64,000 bases of DNA, from contig NC_073628.1 in NCBI RefSeq assembly GCF_029407905.1, positions 22,597,501-22,661,500 on the forward strand, given 5' to 3'. Position numbers and translations under genes: made by a program. The notes under the pieces are model-generated. The model made no database searches and was not told the DNA's origin. It was given only the letters and a program-made list of their open reading frames with translations. The first letter of the stretch is position 1. Each line of letters starts with the position of its first letter. Of the stretch, positions 24,901-33,560 are shown in pieces. Source of the stretch: Bubalus kerabau (lineage: Eukaryota; Chordata; Mammalia; Artiodactyla; Bovidae).

Positions 24901-25727
24901 AAGCTGGGATATGAGGAAAACAACACTTTTTCAAGGAACTGAGCCCAATCTCCTTTAACAGCACTCACCTATGTTTGGGATGGTAGCACTCTTGATACCC
25001 AGAAGGTTCTTCTGGGGGTGGATGAGGTTTGAAAACTATTGAAAGATACAAAATTAATCAATATTAGGAAGCAAACCATCAAGCAGCCCAGTGCTGCCCC
25101 CTAACAGACTGGAAAGAAGAAAGGGAAGATCCCCCTCCCAATACCGTTTCTTTTGCAATGTTATGTATAAATGGGTTCCTTTGAGGAACTGATCTCCTGT
25201 ATGAATTACCCTAAAATTGGAAGGAGACTTTCCGCTGCCCCTGCATGTGAAATTCTTCTTTATAAGTCTCTGGCCTAAATGGGACGGTCCTTGGGGGTCA
25301 CAGGACAAGCAAAGGAAAGTAGACAGGAAAGCGTGTTGGTAGTTAAGATGAAGATGAAGGTTAGCCGAGGCTTAGTGGTCAAATTGGGAGAACAGAAAAC
25401 TCGGGGTCTACTTGGGGCCACCAGCTGCGTTCCCTCCCGGCGCAAGTGTCTTCATTTTGCCCTTTCCAACCCAAGGTCTTGTTTCTCTCGGAGTCTCCCT
25501 TCCGGTGGCCCTCTTCCAAATCCTTGTCACATCTCCTCTCTTACCACCTGACACCCCACTCCAAACGCTACCGGGGCTCCCCCTTCCCCTTCCCAGCACA
25601 TTTCCCTCAGGGAGTGCTGTTCTAGCTCCCACCCGCTGGCCCTCCCCGGCTCGGTGGCGGTTACGTGGCCGTTCAGCCGCTCGCTCTCCGCGGCCCCCGC
25701 GTCGCCTCCCCAAAGTAACGACGCCAT
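6305..25727 (-). CDS. DDX25: DDX25 (GRTH), testis-type DEAD-box ATP-dependent RNA helicase, 12 coding exons
   Basis: The exons join in frame on the minus strand: 25727-25665, 25035-24969, 24719-24675, 23964-23829, 22417-22325, 22239-22137, 21117-21003, 19599-19422, 12457-12220, 10780-10618, 7629-7441 and 6366-6305 (TGA at 6307-6305). They total 1452 nt and 483 residues, the length I recall for human DDX25. Every intron starts GT and ends AG. Helicase motifs seen: Q-motif region near 115-125, motif I AQSQSGTGKT (141-150), PTYEL (175-179), TPGT (222-225), DEAD (247-250), SAT (279-281), motif V around 394-403 and HRIGRTGR (430-437). The family unwinds or remodels RNA using ATP. DDX25 is the gonadotropin-regulated testicular helicase that exports and stores spermatid mRNAs, acting in nucleus, cytoplasm and chromatoid body (known). 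The start ATG (25725-25727) opens the family N-terminus MASLLWGGDAG. All motifs are intact, so the gene looks functional. The exon 10 donor is GTGTGT, weaker than the others. Confidence 0.97.
7769..8830 (+). mobile_element. BovB (RTE) LINE 3' portion with long reverse-transcriptase frame
   Basis: This is a 5'-truncated BovB in DDX25 intron 10, antisense to the gene. The open frame to 8734 covers the reverse-transcriptase palm with YADD (about 8042-8053) and the downstream region. It lacks the endonuclease and the 5' half, and stops early compared with the family because a C to T change made TGA at 8732-8734. It ends in the GATCT tandem tail typical of BovB. Confidence 0.92.
8897..8923 (+). 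repeat. (GT)13 microsatellite
   Basis: Uninterrupted GT dinucleotide run in DDX25 intron 10. Confidence 0.95.
9820..10605 (+). repeat. Old LINE1 3' end abutting DDX25 exon 10
   Basis: It contains the mammalian L1 phrases AAATGTCCATCAACGGGTGA and TACTACTCAGCAATAAAAAG, ending with CAATAAACCTGACTTTAAA. It stops within about 15 nt of the exon 10 splice donor and is antisense to DDX25. Confidence 0.85.
11080..11296 (+). repeat. Bov-tA SINE (diverged)
   Basis: Forward SINE with the tRNA-like head and a CTTAGTGACTGAACAACAAC tail. Confidence 0.82.
11310..11480 (+). repeat. MIR SINE fragment
   Basis: The run GTGCCAGGCAC followed by degraded core and a GGGTTACATGGCT-like segment matches an old MIR. 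Confidence 0.55.
11847..11975 (+). repeat. CHR-2 type SINE
   Basis: GGAGTTCCCTGGGG head, GGTTCAATCCCTGGTCAGGG core and an A-rich tail. Confidence 0.78.
14800..15425 (+). repeat. LINE1 3' end interrupted by BovB
   Basis: L1 3' text (ACTGTACAGCACATGGAACTC) runs to about 14930 and resumes after 15346 (CACTGGCCATACTACAAAAC). A BovB piece fills the gap. Confidence 0.65.
14931..15346 (+). mobile_element. BovB LINE fragment nested in L1
   Basis: Short BovB 3' fragment starting at the AAAAGCAGAGACATTACTTT segment. Its internal deletions and stops leave no useful frame. Confidence 0.85.
15897..15944. repeat. (AC)14 followed by (GT)8, imperfect palindrome
   Basis: An AC run turns into a GT run around ACGT at 15927-15930, so 15913-15944 is self-complementary apart from one position. 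Confidence 0.9.
15945..16140 (+). repeat. LINE1 3' end fragment
   Basis: Typical L1 3' sequence CCTACTGTATAGCACAGGGA with the following CTGTACAGCAGAAA segment. Confidence 0.7.
16422..16547 (+). repeat. CHR-2 type SINE with A-tail
   Basis: GGGACTCCCCTGGCGGTCCAG head, GATCCCCAGTCAGGGAACTAA core and a 19-nt A tail. Confidence 0.82.
17663..17870 (+). repeat. CHR-2 type SINE
   Basis: GACTCCCTTGTGGTCCAATGG head and GATCCCTGGTCAGGGAACTA core, followed by the longer CHR-2 body. Confidence 0.8.
18005..18287 (-). repeat. Bov-A2/ART2A dimeric SINE
   Basis: Begins with GCTGCTGCTGCTAAGTCGCT and holds two BovA monomers joined by the GTGAAAAGTGAAAG linker. Confidence 0.9.
18341..18534 (-). repeat. Bov-tA SINE
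   Basis: Reverse bovid SINE ending in the complement of the tRNA-like head (GAGCCACCTCGGAAG). Confidence 0.87.
18687..18897 (+). repeat. Bov-tA SINE
   Basis: Forward SINE with B box GGGTTCAATTCCTGGG and an ACTAAACGACCACCACC tail. Confidence 0.88.
20300..20505 (+). repeat. MIR SINE
   Basis: Diverged MIR core with the CTCATTTTAGAGGTGAGAAA segment. Confidence 0.6.
20507..20630 (+). repeat. CHR-2 type SINE
   Basis: ACTTCCCTGGCAGGCCAGTC head and CCAGGGAACTAAGATCCCAC body. Confidence 0.8.
20641..20911 (-). repeat. Bov-A2/ART2A dimeric SINE
   Basis: Two reverse BovA monomers with the GAAAGTGAAAAGTGAAAG linker, about 90 bp from DDX25 exon 7. Confidence 0.9.
20945..20966. repeat. (AC)11 microsatellite
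   Basis: AC run 36 bp downstream, on the minus strand, of the DDX25 exon 7 donor. Confidence 0.9.
21190..21364 (+). repeat. LINE1 3' end fragment
   Basis: AGATAACTAATGAGAAGCTA and the CTGTACAGTAATTGTAAAGC end match the L1 3' region. Confidence 0.65.
21365..21535 (-). repeat. Bov-tA SINE, truncated
   Basis: Reverse SINE that lacks part of the tRNA-like head. Confidence 0.75.
21665..22010 (+). repeat. MIR SINE, split
   Basis: MIR-type core ACAATCCTATGAGGCAGATA and a later TTGGAACCCGTC segment, separated by about 120 bp of other sequence. Confidence 0.5.
23322..23540 (-). repeat. Bov-tA SINE
   Basis: Reverse bovid SINE from TTTAGTCGCTAAGCCATG to GAGCCACCAGGGAAGCCC in DDX25 intron 4. Confidence 0.88.
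24413..24626 (-). repeat. Bov-tA SINE
   Basis: Nearly complete reverse SINE just downstream, on the minus strand, of DDX25 exon 3. Flanking TACATGAAACAGAA at about 24402 and 24625 is a likely target-site duplication. Confidence 0.9.
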
Positions 25728-25960
25728 CGCTGCGACGGCTGCTTCCGGCCCCAGCACGTGCGACAGTCACAGGCGCGAGGCAGCACGCGGCCCCACGCAG
25801 CGGCCAATGGGCTTTCCTCCAGCCGGGCGGGGGTGGGGGTTGGGGGAGAGCCACCACCCGCAGCGCGCAGGCGCCCTAGCTGCGGGGAGGTGGGAGGAGT
25901 CAGGGGCGGAGGGCGTGGTCCGGGGAGGAGCGGGCGGGAGGTAGCTGTCCTCACCCGGCC
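25728..25960 (-). promoter_or_regulatory. DDX25: DDX25 CpG-rich promoter / 5' UTR region
   Basis: The block upstream of the DDX25 start codon is very GC- and CpG-rich, and the island extends over exon 1 to about 25620. It holds an ETS-type CTTCCGG (25742-25748), a palindromic E-box CACGTG (25755-25760) and a CCAAT pentamer (25804-25808). No TATA box is seen. This is a promoter by position and composition. The exact transcription start cannot be read from sequence. Confidence 0.65.
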
Positions 25961-26030
25961 GGAGGTCCGCGCTAGGCATTACAAACCCGGCACGGGCGCT
26001 TCTGTGGTGAATGTTAGAATGTTAGGCTAA

Positions 26031-26940
26031 CCTCTGCTGAGCCAGCAGCGGCGTGGGAGACTAAGCGGCAGGAATCTCCGCACTGATTCGAGAGTCCTAC
26101 CTCTTCTCCCCCACCACCCTCTCCCCAGACTATTCTTCAGGTGGTGGGGCAGGACCCCTGCACCCCGCTTCAAACTCGCATGTTCGCCTTCCCCCGAAAT
26201 TTCTGCTGCTACGTTTCAAGATGTCAGAAAGGCTAGTAGTGAATGGCATAGGAAAGTGGAGTCAGACGGAGTGAGGTTCACTGGACAAATGGGAAAGATG
26301 CAGAGAGGAAGTAAAGTTATTCAAATTCTAACTACTGTCCCTGTTACTCGATACCGGTCATGTTTCCAAATACCGGTTTATTTTCATCTTAGTTCTGATA
26401 CGTGCCTCGTGCTGAAACAACGCGGAGAAAACTGTTTCCCCTTTGGTACAGCCGTCACCTCCCACCTTCACCTACACAATCAGGGATAGATTCTACTAAA
26501 TGACTGCTAAATCTGGACAAAAGAGGCAGAATATTCTTTTCTTCAAATTTGCTAACCGGAATCTTGAGATTTCAATCAGCATCTCTAGAAAAACGTGCAA
26601 AATCCTAGTTATGACCTCTCCGTGGTGCTGAAGCAAGACTCCCTATCCTTGTTCGGTCACTCAGACATCTCGGTCATTTGTTATGAGACGATCACATTCC
26701 TTTTCAGCCCTTCATGTGGAATCTAATTGTAAATGGTTTTGACTCTCAATGATAGCTTTCTACTAATTTAACTACGAATAAAATAGGGTCAAGTTCTTTA
26801 AATTTAACGTTCTAAGATTTTAGCGGACTAGAAATTATCCTATCTTTTATTCTTGTCCTTGCGCAGGCCCCAGATCATGCCTTGTTGGAGGTGCATTGAT
26901 AGTGGCCGGACTACAAAACAGTAGGCAGATTTCAGTGTTA
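26031..26940. other. DDX25-PUS3 intergenic interval
   Basis: About 0.9 kb between two divergent promoters. I saw no repeat and no convincing coding frame, which is unusual for this repeat-dense window. Confidence 0.5.
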
Positions 26941-26944
26941 AACC

Positions 26945-27079
26945 TGCACTTCCGGCTCTTAGAACTACATTTCCCATAAAGGTGGACTACATTTCCCATG
27001 AGGTCCCGGAGGAGCACGTAGAAGACGCAAAGTGACAGCTTCCTGTCTCGAGGAAAGCTGCGTGGCCGACAACGGGAAG
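26945..27079 (+). promoter_or_regulatory. PUS3: PUS3 promoter and non-coding exon 1
   Basis: An ETS-type ACTTCCGG (around 26949-26956) is followed by two copies of ACTACATTTCCCAT beginning at 26964 and 26986, 22 bp apart. These match the ZNF143/THAP11 (SBS) element ACTACAnnTCCCA. A strong donor follows, GGGAAG|GTAAGT, so exon 1 ends at 27079. There is no ATG-led coding frame in the exon; translation starts in exon 2 at 34570. The first acceptor with a suitable 5' UTR is TTTTCAG ending at 34528. A housekeeping TATA-less promoter is inferred. Confidence 0.7.
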
Positions 27080-27497
27080 GTAAGTGTGCAGGTTTTGGGG
27101 GGTGAATTATTTTCTGGGTTCTACAAAGAGGAACGAACAGATGGGCAAACAGATGGACGTTTCTCTCATTTCCCCTATGCGAATTTTTCTGTACCTTGAT
27201 CTTTTCCGGAAAGCACTTTTGAGTATGGAAGTGGAACCTCGCTAAAGACCCTGTGTTTTTGTGTCGGTGCTTCTTGGAGCAGTTGTCAGGAACGTGCAGC
27301 AGTTAGGAGCTTGTTCTTCGATTTGTTGAGGACCCTGGGACTGCGGAGTGTAGTCTCTTCTGTCTCAGAATTCGTTTGCTCATGAAACCAAATAGTAGAA
27401 GTGGAGATTCCGGTAGTATGTGGAGTGTGGAGGTGTGGCAACATTTTCCCCCAAAATTTGAAAATTGGTTTGATAATTTGGTGACCCCTTTCCCGGG

Positions 27498-27675
27498 CTT
27501 CCCTTGTGGCTCAGCTGGCATGAAGAATCCGCTCACAATGCGGGAGACCTGGGTTCGATTCCTGGGTTGGGAAGATCCCCTGGAGAAGGCGGCTACCCAC
27601 TCCAGTATTCTGGGTTTGAGAATTCCATGGACCGTATAGTTCATGGGGTCGCAGTCAAACACGACTGAGTGACTT
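27498..27675 (+). repeat. Bov-tA SINE in PUS3 intron 1
   Basis: GGGCTTCCCTTGTGGCTCAG head with B box GGTTCGATTCC; the BovA part is shortened. Confidence 0.85.
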
Positions 27676-27939
27676 TTACTTCACTTCCTGATATTACACG
27701 GCTGCTTGAGAACCACTGCACTTCACCCTGAGGAGGGGAAGTGGTGTTCTGGGGAAAACTGTAGAGTCAATTCTGTTTTGCCAAAAATGTCTTATTACCG
27801 GTTTAATACCTTTGGACTAGTTAATTGGTTTAATAAGGTAGGTAATATTGGGCTTTGAGAAATATATGAAGAGGCAAACCATTGGGAGTTTGTTTTTTTT
27901 TTTTAACTGATTTGTATGTAAAAGAAAATGCCATGTGGC

Positions 27940-28230
27940 TGTTAACTTTTAAAAAAGAGGTACAGACTACCTTGAATCCCACTACCTGAAGTTAGGTGTG
28001 TTGATCTTTCCTTGTGCTTTGTGTGTGCAGCAAGACAGTGCGTGCAGCCTGTTTGTTTCATCTAATTTTCATTTTTCTATTAGCTTCCCATATATTTCCA
28101 ATGACTAACATCTAATTACTTCACTATTGTTGGACAGTTGGCAGTTTTTGCTTATTTGCAGTGAATGTTACCTTACATGTATCTTTGAGCCACTGATTAT
28201 TTCTCTCCCTAATGAATGCTTAACAATGGA
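27940..28230 (-). repeat. LINE1 fragment, old
   Basis: Reverse L1-like text around TATTTGCAGTGAATGTTACC. Boundaries are uncertain. Confidence 0.4.
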
Positions 28231-28972
28231 ACTGGGTGAATGAATGAATGATGTAACTTAAATATTATGGAGAAAATGTATTTTAGCAGATAGTAATGGT
28301 CAAGGTCATTCATTTTTGTCACATGGCTGTTTTTCCCTTGAACAAGCAAGCTATTTCTGCTGTCACTCTTCTGGCTTAAATGCTAAATCTGACAGCCTCC
28401 AGGTTTTAGGTATTATTGAACCAGAAATCAAGAACAAACAGATCTAAGTTCAGATGAGCTCAGTTTGTGATTTGACCCTAACAGGCCAGATTCATTTTGG
28501 TTATTATGTCTGCATCTGGCTCCAGCTGCTAGTAGTTTGAAGCTCTGTTGCAATGTGGCAATAGCCTTCAAATGACAGACATGATTTCTAAGAAATTCTC
28601 AGAGACAAATTATGAAAAGTATGGCATTCCAGAAGTAAACGGAGGGCAACATATTATTGAAATAATTCTGAAACAAAACTTGGGTTAGAACCTTGCATGT
28701 GATATCGTGCTATTATTGAGCATCTATTAAAAAACATTTAACATGGTTAGTGGAATTACTGTATTCCTTTAGTAGCAAAGGTTATCTTGCTGTTCCTTCA
28801 TGTAGGATTATGTGTAAAGGGCAGGTTTTTGTCCATTCCCTTTGGCTCTCATTTAGGTGTGGAGAGTATGATGGAGAGTATAATTGGAAGCAGAATCATA
28901 ACCTAGGTTTGAGATTGCCTTTGGAAAATATTTAAGGGAAAATAAAGTCAAGTTCACAAATTTCCAAAAGTG

Positions 28973-28978
28973 TTTAAT
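28973..28978 (-). terminator. HYLS1: Possible HYLS1 polyadenylation signal (ATTAAA)
   Basis: The minus strand reads ATTAAA about 375 nt beyond the HYLS1 stop. No minus-strand AATAAA was noticed between it and the stop, but other sites further on are possible. Confidence 0.35.
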
Positions 28979-29351
28979 AGGTAAGCTTACTGCCCAGCAA
29001 CTTTAAAAACACACTGATAAAAACAGCAACTCACATTGGCCAAAGGTAACAAGTTCATGAAACAAGGGCTGGCTTTGTTCACTAAGACAAAACAGAAAGC
29101 CTAGGTCTGTTTTTCTGCCATGATTCCTCTTGCAGTTGCTAGATTTGATGGTCATTTGGAAGTTAAGTGGTAGATACCAATGTGACATATACCTAGAAAA
29201 GACCAGTGATGGGTGAAGTCCTTACTCTATGTTCCATGGTATTTTGAGTTAGTTGTTTCTATTTAAATAAAAGGAGAGGTACTAAGAACCAGGTTATTGC
29301 AAACAATCCTGTGAAAGGAGAGACAAGTTTAAAAAAAAAAAAAAAAAAGAC

Positions 29352-30215
29352 TTAAGAAGGAAAAAGAGGGAAGGAAGTAAGTTTCTTGGGCATCACACCA
29401 TTTGCAAGGTCACAACGAACACCCCAGCGAAGGGCAGATCGTTTCTTCTCTGTTGGCACTAGGTAATTGTTTGGAACATATATATGCTGAGGCTTGGACT
29501 GGGCTTCTTCACGACAAAGCATCTGCTCTCGGATACCCCAGCGTAATTCCTTCCTATGATCTTCACCAGGTAACCGCATGGAGTCCCAGTCTCGTTTATA
29601 TTCAAAATAGCGGGCTACCCGGTCTACCTTGCCCCGGTTTCGGCTCAACTGGTCCAGCCTTGGGAGGATAAAGGACTTGGGCCGGCTGGCAACAATCAGG
29701 TCTTGTTCATAAGCTGGAGGGCCCATTTCTTCTCTTCGTAGATAGCAAATGAGCTGATCTTGAGAAATGCCTTGGTATTCACGTGGTAGACTAAATTTTT
29801 GTGAAATATCAACTGGAGATTCCCTGTCTTCCTGGAAGTGCAGATTCATCAGCCTTTGTCTTAAGTCCCAGACATCCATGTCACTTTCTGTACCTGACTC
29901 TGATTCACTGATCATCGACTCATCCGTCACTAATACTTCCCCATCTGGCTTTCGACGCAGCACCTTTCTCTTCATAACTGGCTTTCGGAGTCTTTGGGAG
30001 GTCTCTGAGACTGCTTCTGAAGGGCCATTGCTTTCTGTATGTGGGTAATGCAGTTGTGCAGGAAAAGCAGGTTGCTTTCCTGAGGTTACTGAGGCTTTAC
30101 TGTAGGGATCATACAGATTGGACTGGGCTTCTCTTCTGACATCTTCCTCACCATGGCCTGCACAGATATGAGCGAAAGCTTTAGCGGCTACTAACATTCG
30201 TTCTTCTGGATCCAT
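29352..30215 (-). CDS. HYLS1: HYLS1, centriolar and ciliogenesis-associated protein (main coding exon)
   Basis: A single long exon on the minus strand begins after the acceptor TTTTCTCTTACAG (exon base 30282) and runs in frame to a stop at 29352. From the first ATG (30215-30213) it encodes 287 residues. Human HYLS1 (299 residues as I recall) starts 14 residues earlier, but here that codon is GTG (30257-30255), giving V-E-E-L instead of M-E-E-L. The frame stays open to the exon start, so an upstream exon could supply a start. The conserved HYLS-1 box is present (ASRPKSFILPRLDQLSRNRG onward, near the C-terminal third), including the aspartate in KVDRVARYF that corresponds to human D211, mutated in hydrolethalus syndrome. 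The protein binds centrioles and is required for cilium formation (known). The exon lies wholly inside PUS3 intron 1, antisense to it. Confidence 0.9.
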   Translation of the reverse strand: MDPEERMLVAAKAFAHICAGHGEEDVRREAQSNLYDPYSKASVTSGKQPAFPAQLHYPHTESNGPSEAVSETSQRLRKPVMKRKVLRRKPDGEVLVTDESMISESESGTESDMDVWDLRQRLMNLHFQEDRESPVDISQKFSLPREYQGISQDQLICYLRREEMGPPAYEQDLIVASRPKSFILPRLDQLSRNRGKVDRVARYFEYKRDWDSMRLPGEDHRKELRWGIREQMLCREEAQSKPQHIYVPNNYLVPTEKKRSALRWGVRCDLANGVMPKKLTSFPLFPS

Positions 30216-30282
30216 ATCAGCCCATTTTTGTCCATCAGGTCCCACAAGTTCCTCCACTGCTTCCCCTATACTGAAGGACCTT
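30216..30282 (-). other. HYLS1: HYLS1 exon 5' part: UTR or N-terminal codons
   Basis: This is the portion of the HYLS1 exon between the splice acceptor and the first ATG. It is in frame with the protein without stop codons and contains the GTG that replaces the human-type ATG. Whether it is translated depends on an upstream exon or non-AUG initiation. Confidence 0.6.
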
Positions 30283-30463
30283 CTGTAAGAGAAAATCACT
30301 GATTAGTTTCCTGACAATAAACTCCCAGCTCAAAAACCATTCCCTTCCTATGTACTATTTTATAGCAATGAAACAGAACAGTCATAAGTACAACAGTTAA
30401 GTATATGGTAAAATACAGATTAGTACAGGCAGTAAGGGAGCACTTTGGAGGGGCATTAACTCA

Positions 30464-31040
30464 GTTCAGTTCAGTCGTTCAGCAGGGTCCGACTCTGCGA
30501 CCCCATGGACAGCAGCACGCCAGGCTTCCCTGTCCATCACCAAGTCCTGGAGCTTGCTCACTCAGGTCCATCGAGTCAGTGATGCCTCCAACCATCTCAT
30601 CCTCTGTTGTCCCTTCTCCTCCTGCCTTCAATCTTTTCCAGCATCAGGGTCTTTTCCAATGAATCAGTTCTTCCCATCAGGTGGCCAAAGTATTGGAGTT
30701 TCAGCTTCAGCATCAATCCTTCCAATGAATATTAAGGACTGGTTCCCTTTAGGATTAACTGGCTTGATCTCCTTGCAGTCCAATGGACTCTCAAGAGTCT
30801 TTTCCACCACCACAGTTCAAAAGCATCAATTCTTCAGCGCTCAGCTTTCTTCACAGTACAACTCTCACATCCATACATAACTACTGGAAAAACCACAGCT
30901 TTGACTAGACAGACCTTTGTTGGCAAAGTAATGTCTCTGCTTTTGAATATGATGTCTAGGTTGGTCATAGTTTTTCTTCCAAGGAGCAAGCGTCTTTTAC
31001 TTTCATGGCTGCAGTCACCATCTGCAGTGATTTTGCAGGT
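30464..31040 (-). mobile_element. BovB LINE fragment with target-site duplication
   Basis: Reverse BovB 3' end in PUS3 intron 1 and the HYLS1 intron. It is flanked by ATTAACTCA at 30455-30463 and 31041-31049. Confidence 0.9.
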
Positions 31041-31229
31041 ATTAACTCAACCCAGGGTTTATTACCCGCTTCCATTTCCAGGCTCTTCTTAATCACTCCC
31101 AATTTTACTTCTGGAAGTCTTGCTACCTTTAGTAGCTCCTAGGATAGGTGGGTTCTGGCATAAGAAAAGCTCAAGAGATTAATGATATGGGGCATAATGC
31201 TTCATGTACAATATCTAACTTGTACTTAA

Positions 31230-32515
31230 AAGGAACACTTTATGTACCCAGCACTATTTTTTTGTGCTTTATATTTATTAATTCATGTTAATCCTCACAG
31301 CTGTGGGATGAGTACTCTTCAGTTCAGTTCAGTCGCTCAGTCGTGTCCGACTCTTTGCGACCCCATGAATCGCAGCACGCCAGGCCTCCCTGTCCATTAC
31401 CAACTCCCAGAGTTCACCCAAACCCACGTCCATCAAGTCAGTGATGCCATCCAGCCATCTCATCCTCTGTCGTCCCCTTTTCCTCCTGCCCCCAATCCCT
31501 CCCAGGATCAGAGTCTTTTCCAATGAGTCAACTCTTCACATGAGGTGGCCAAAGTACTGGAGTTTCAGCTTTAGCATCAGTCCTTCCAAAGAACACCCAG
31601 GACTGATCTCCTTCAGAATGGACTGGTTGGATCTCCTTGCAGTCCATGGGACTCTCAAGAGTCTTCTCCAACACCACAGTTCAAAAGCATCAATTCTTTG
31701 GTGCTCAGCTTTCTTCACAGTCCAACTCTCACATCCATACATGACTACTGGAAAAACCATAGCCTTGACTAGATGGACCTTTGTTGGCAAAGTAATGTCT
31801 CTGCTTTTGAATATGCTATCTAGGTTGGTCATAACTTTCCTTCCAAGGAGTAAGCATCTTTTAATTTCATGGCTGCAGTCACCATCTGCAGTGAGTTTGG
31901 AGCCCAGAAAAATAAAGTCGGACAGTTTCCACATCTATTTCCCATGAAGTGATGGGACCAGATGCCATGATCTTCCTTTTCTTAATGTTGAGCTTTAAGC
32001 CAACTTTTTCACTGTCCTCTTTCACTTTCATCAAGAGGCTTTTTAGTTCCTCTTCACTTTCTGCCATAAGGGTAGTGTCATCTGCATATCTGAGGTTATT
32101 GATATTTCTCCCGGCAATCTTGATTCCAGCTTGTGTTTCTTCCAGTCCAGCATTTCTCATGATGTACTCTGCATATAAGTTAAATAAGCAGGGTGACAAT
32201 ACACAGCCTTGACGTACTCCTTTTCCTATTTGGAACCAGTCTGTTGTTCCATGTCCAGTTCTAACTGTTGTTTCCTGACCTGCATATAGGTTCTCAAGAA
32301 GCAGGTCAGGTGGTCTGGTATTCCCATCTCTTTCAGAATTTTCCAGTTTATTGTGATCCACACAGTCAAAGGCTCCTTTTCACAGATGAGTAGCCTAAGG
32401 TATGGACAGATTAAATAGCCCAAGGTTACAGCGCTAGTAAGTGGTTGAGCTGGAATTCTAACTCAGGCAGTCTGGGTTCAGAGTCCATGCTTTTAACTGC
32501 GAGAGTGATTTAATC
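31230..32515 (+). repeat. MIR SINE bisected by a BovB
   Basis: The left half (TTAATCCTCACAGCTGTGGG, to about 31318) and the right half (CACAGATGAGTAGCCTAAGG, from about 32374, through the CTAGTAAGTGGTTGAGC segment) form one MIR once the BovB is removed. Confidence 0.75.
31320..32372 (-). mobile_element. BovB LINE, about 1.05 kb
   Basis: Reverse BovB reaching back to the reverse-transcriptase region with YADD intact, but frameshifted near 31900. No complete protein is encoded. Confidence 0.9.
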
Positions 32516-32639
32516 CAAAAGACCATCACATGCATACACTCCTTATGCTTAAGTACTTTAAGTACCCAAACCTAGCACCCAATGCCAGTTTCCTGACTGG
32601 ATCTAGAATAGGTATCTACTGCCCACTATTTCCTGTATC

Positions 32640-33560
32640 TCTGATAGTTTTCTTAAGCTGAAAAACTAATACACATACATGTAGTTTAAAGCAAGGACTC
32701 CCCACCCCCCCCTCCACCCAAAGCAAGTTTCACTGTCAAAGGCAGCTTATCATTTCTCCAATAATTTTCCATATTCATATGCACATTTTTATACCATAAA
32801 GAAACTATTCCAAATCGTAAACAGTCTTAGTGATCCAGCTGTGTCAGTGTCAGAAGTAACAGACTGACTTCATTGTTTAAAGGTACATGGAATTCCAAGG
32901 TATGGATGTACCATAATGTATTCAACCTCTTCCTGAGTGATTTAATTTAGTGATTTTATTTTTGTTCTTAAAAACGAGTCTTATAACACATATCTTGTAA
33001 ATTTTACATACTTGTTTAAGCATATATGTACATTCAATTTCTAGAAATGTAATAGGTGGGTTAAAGGCATGTGTGCTCTCAATTTTGATAGCTGTTGCCC
33101 GATTCCCTCTAAAGAAGTACCGAGTGTGTGTATTCCAGAGCTTGTTTCTCGTTCCTCTCCTCTCTTCAACTTGGTACACTATCAAACACTCTCCTCTTTG
33201 CAGTCAGTTTGATAAAGAAAACAGTCCTCCTATATACTGCCATTTATTTAAATTGAGTAAATTTGAGCATCTTTTCATACATTTATAAGATTTTTTTTTC
33301 CCCTCTGTATGAAATATGCATGTTTCCCTTTACCTCTCAGGTTGTTGGTTTTTTCCCTTATTGATCTTTATATTAAAGCTGATTATATATGAAATACATA
33401 CCATCATTACATTTTTCTTCCTAGTTTGTTATTTAACTTCTGACTTTTTGCTGTTAGAAACATATTCTTAGGTGGTCGCATTTTTTGGGTTTCTGCAGCG
33501 CCTGACTTATGCCTTTCCTACTTCAAGATTGTAAGAAGGTTATGTCATGTTTTCTCCTAA
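32640..33560 (-). repeat. LINE1 fragment, old
   Basis: Reverse L1-like 3' text with diverged phrases such as GTACCATAATGTATTCAACC. Edges are uncertain. Confidence 0.4.

Noticed and set aside
25408..26030. Several long overlapping open frames on both strands
   Set aside because: They arise from the GC-rich DDX25 promoter. Only the short MASLLWGG exon is supported by homology and splicing.
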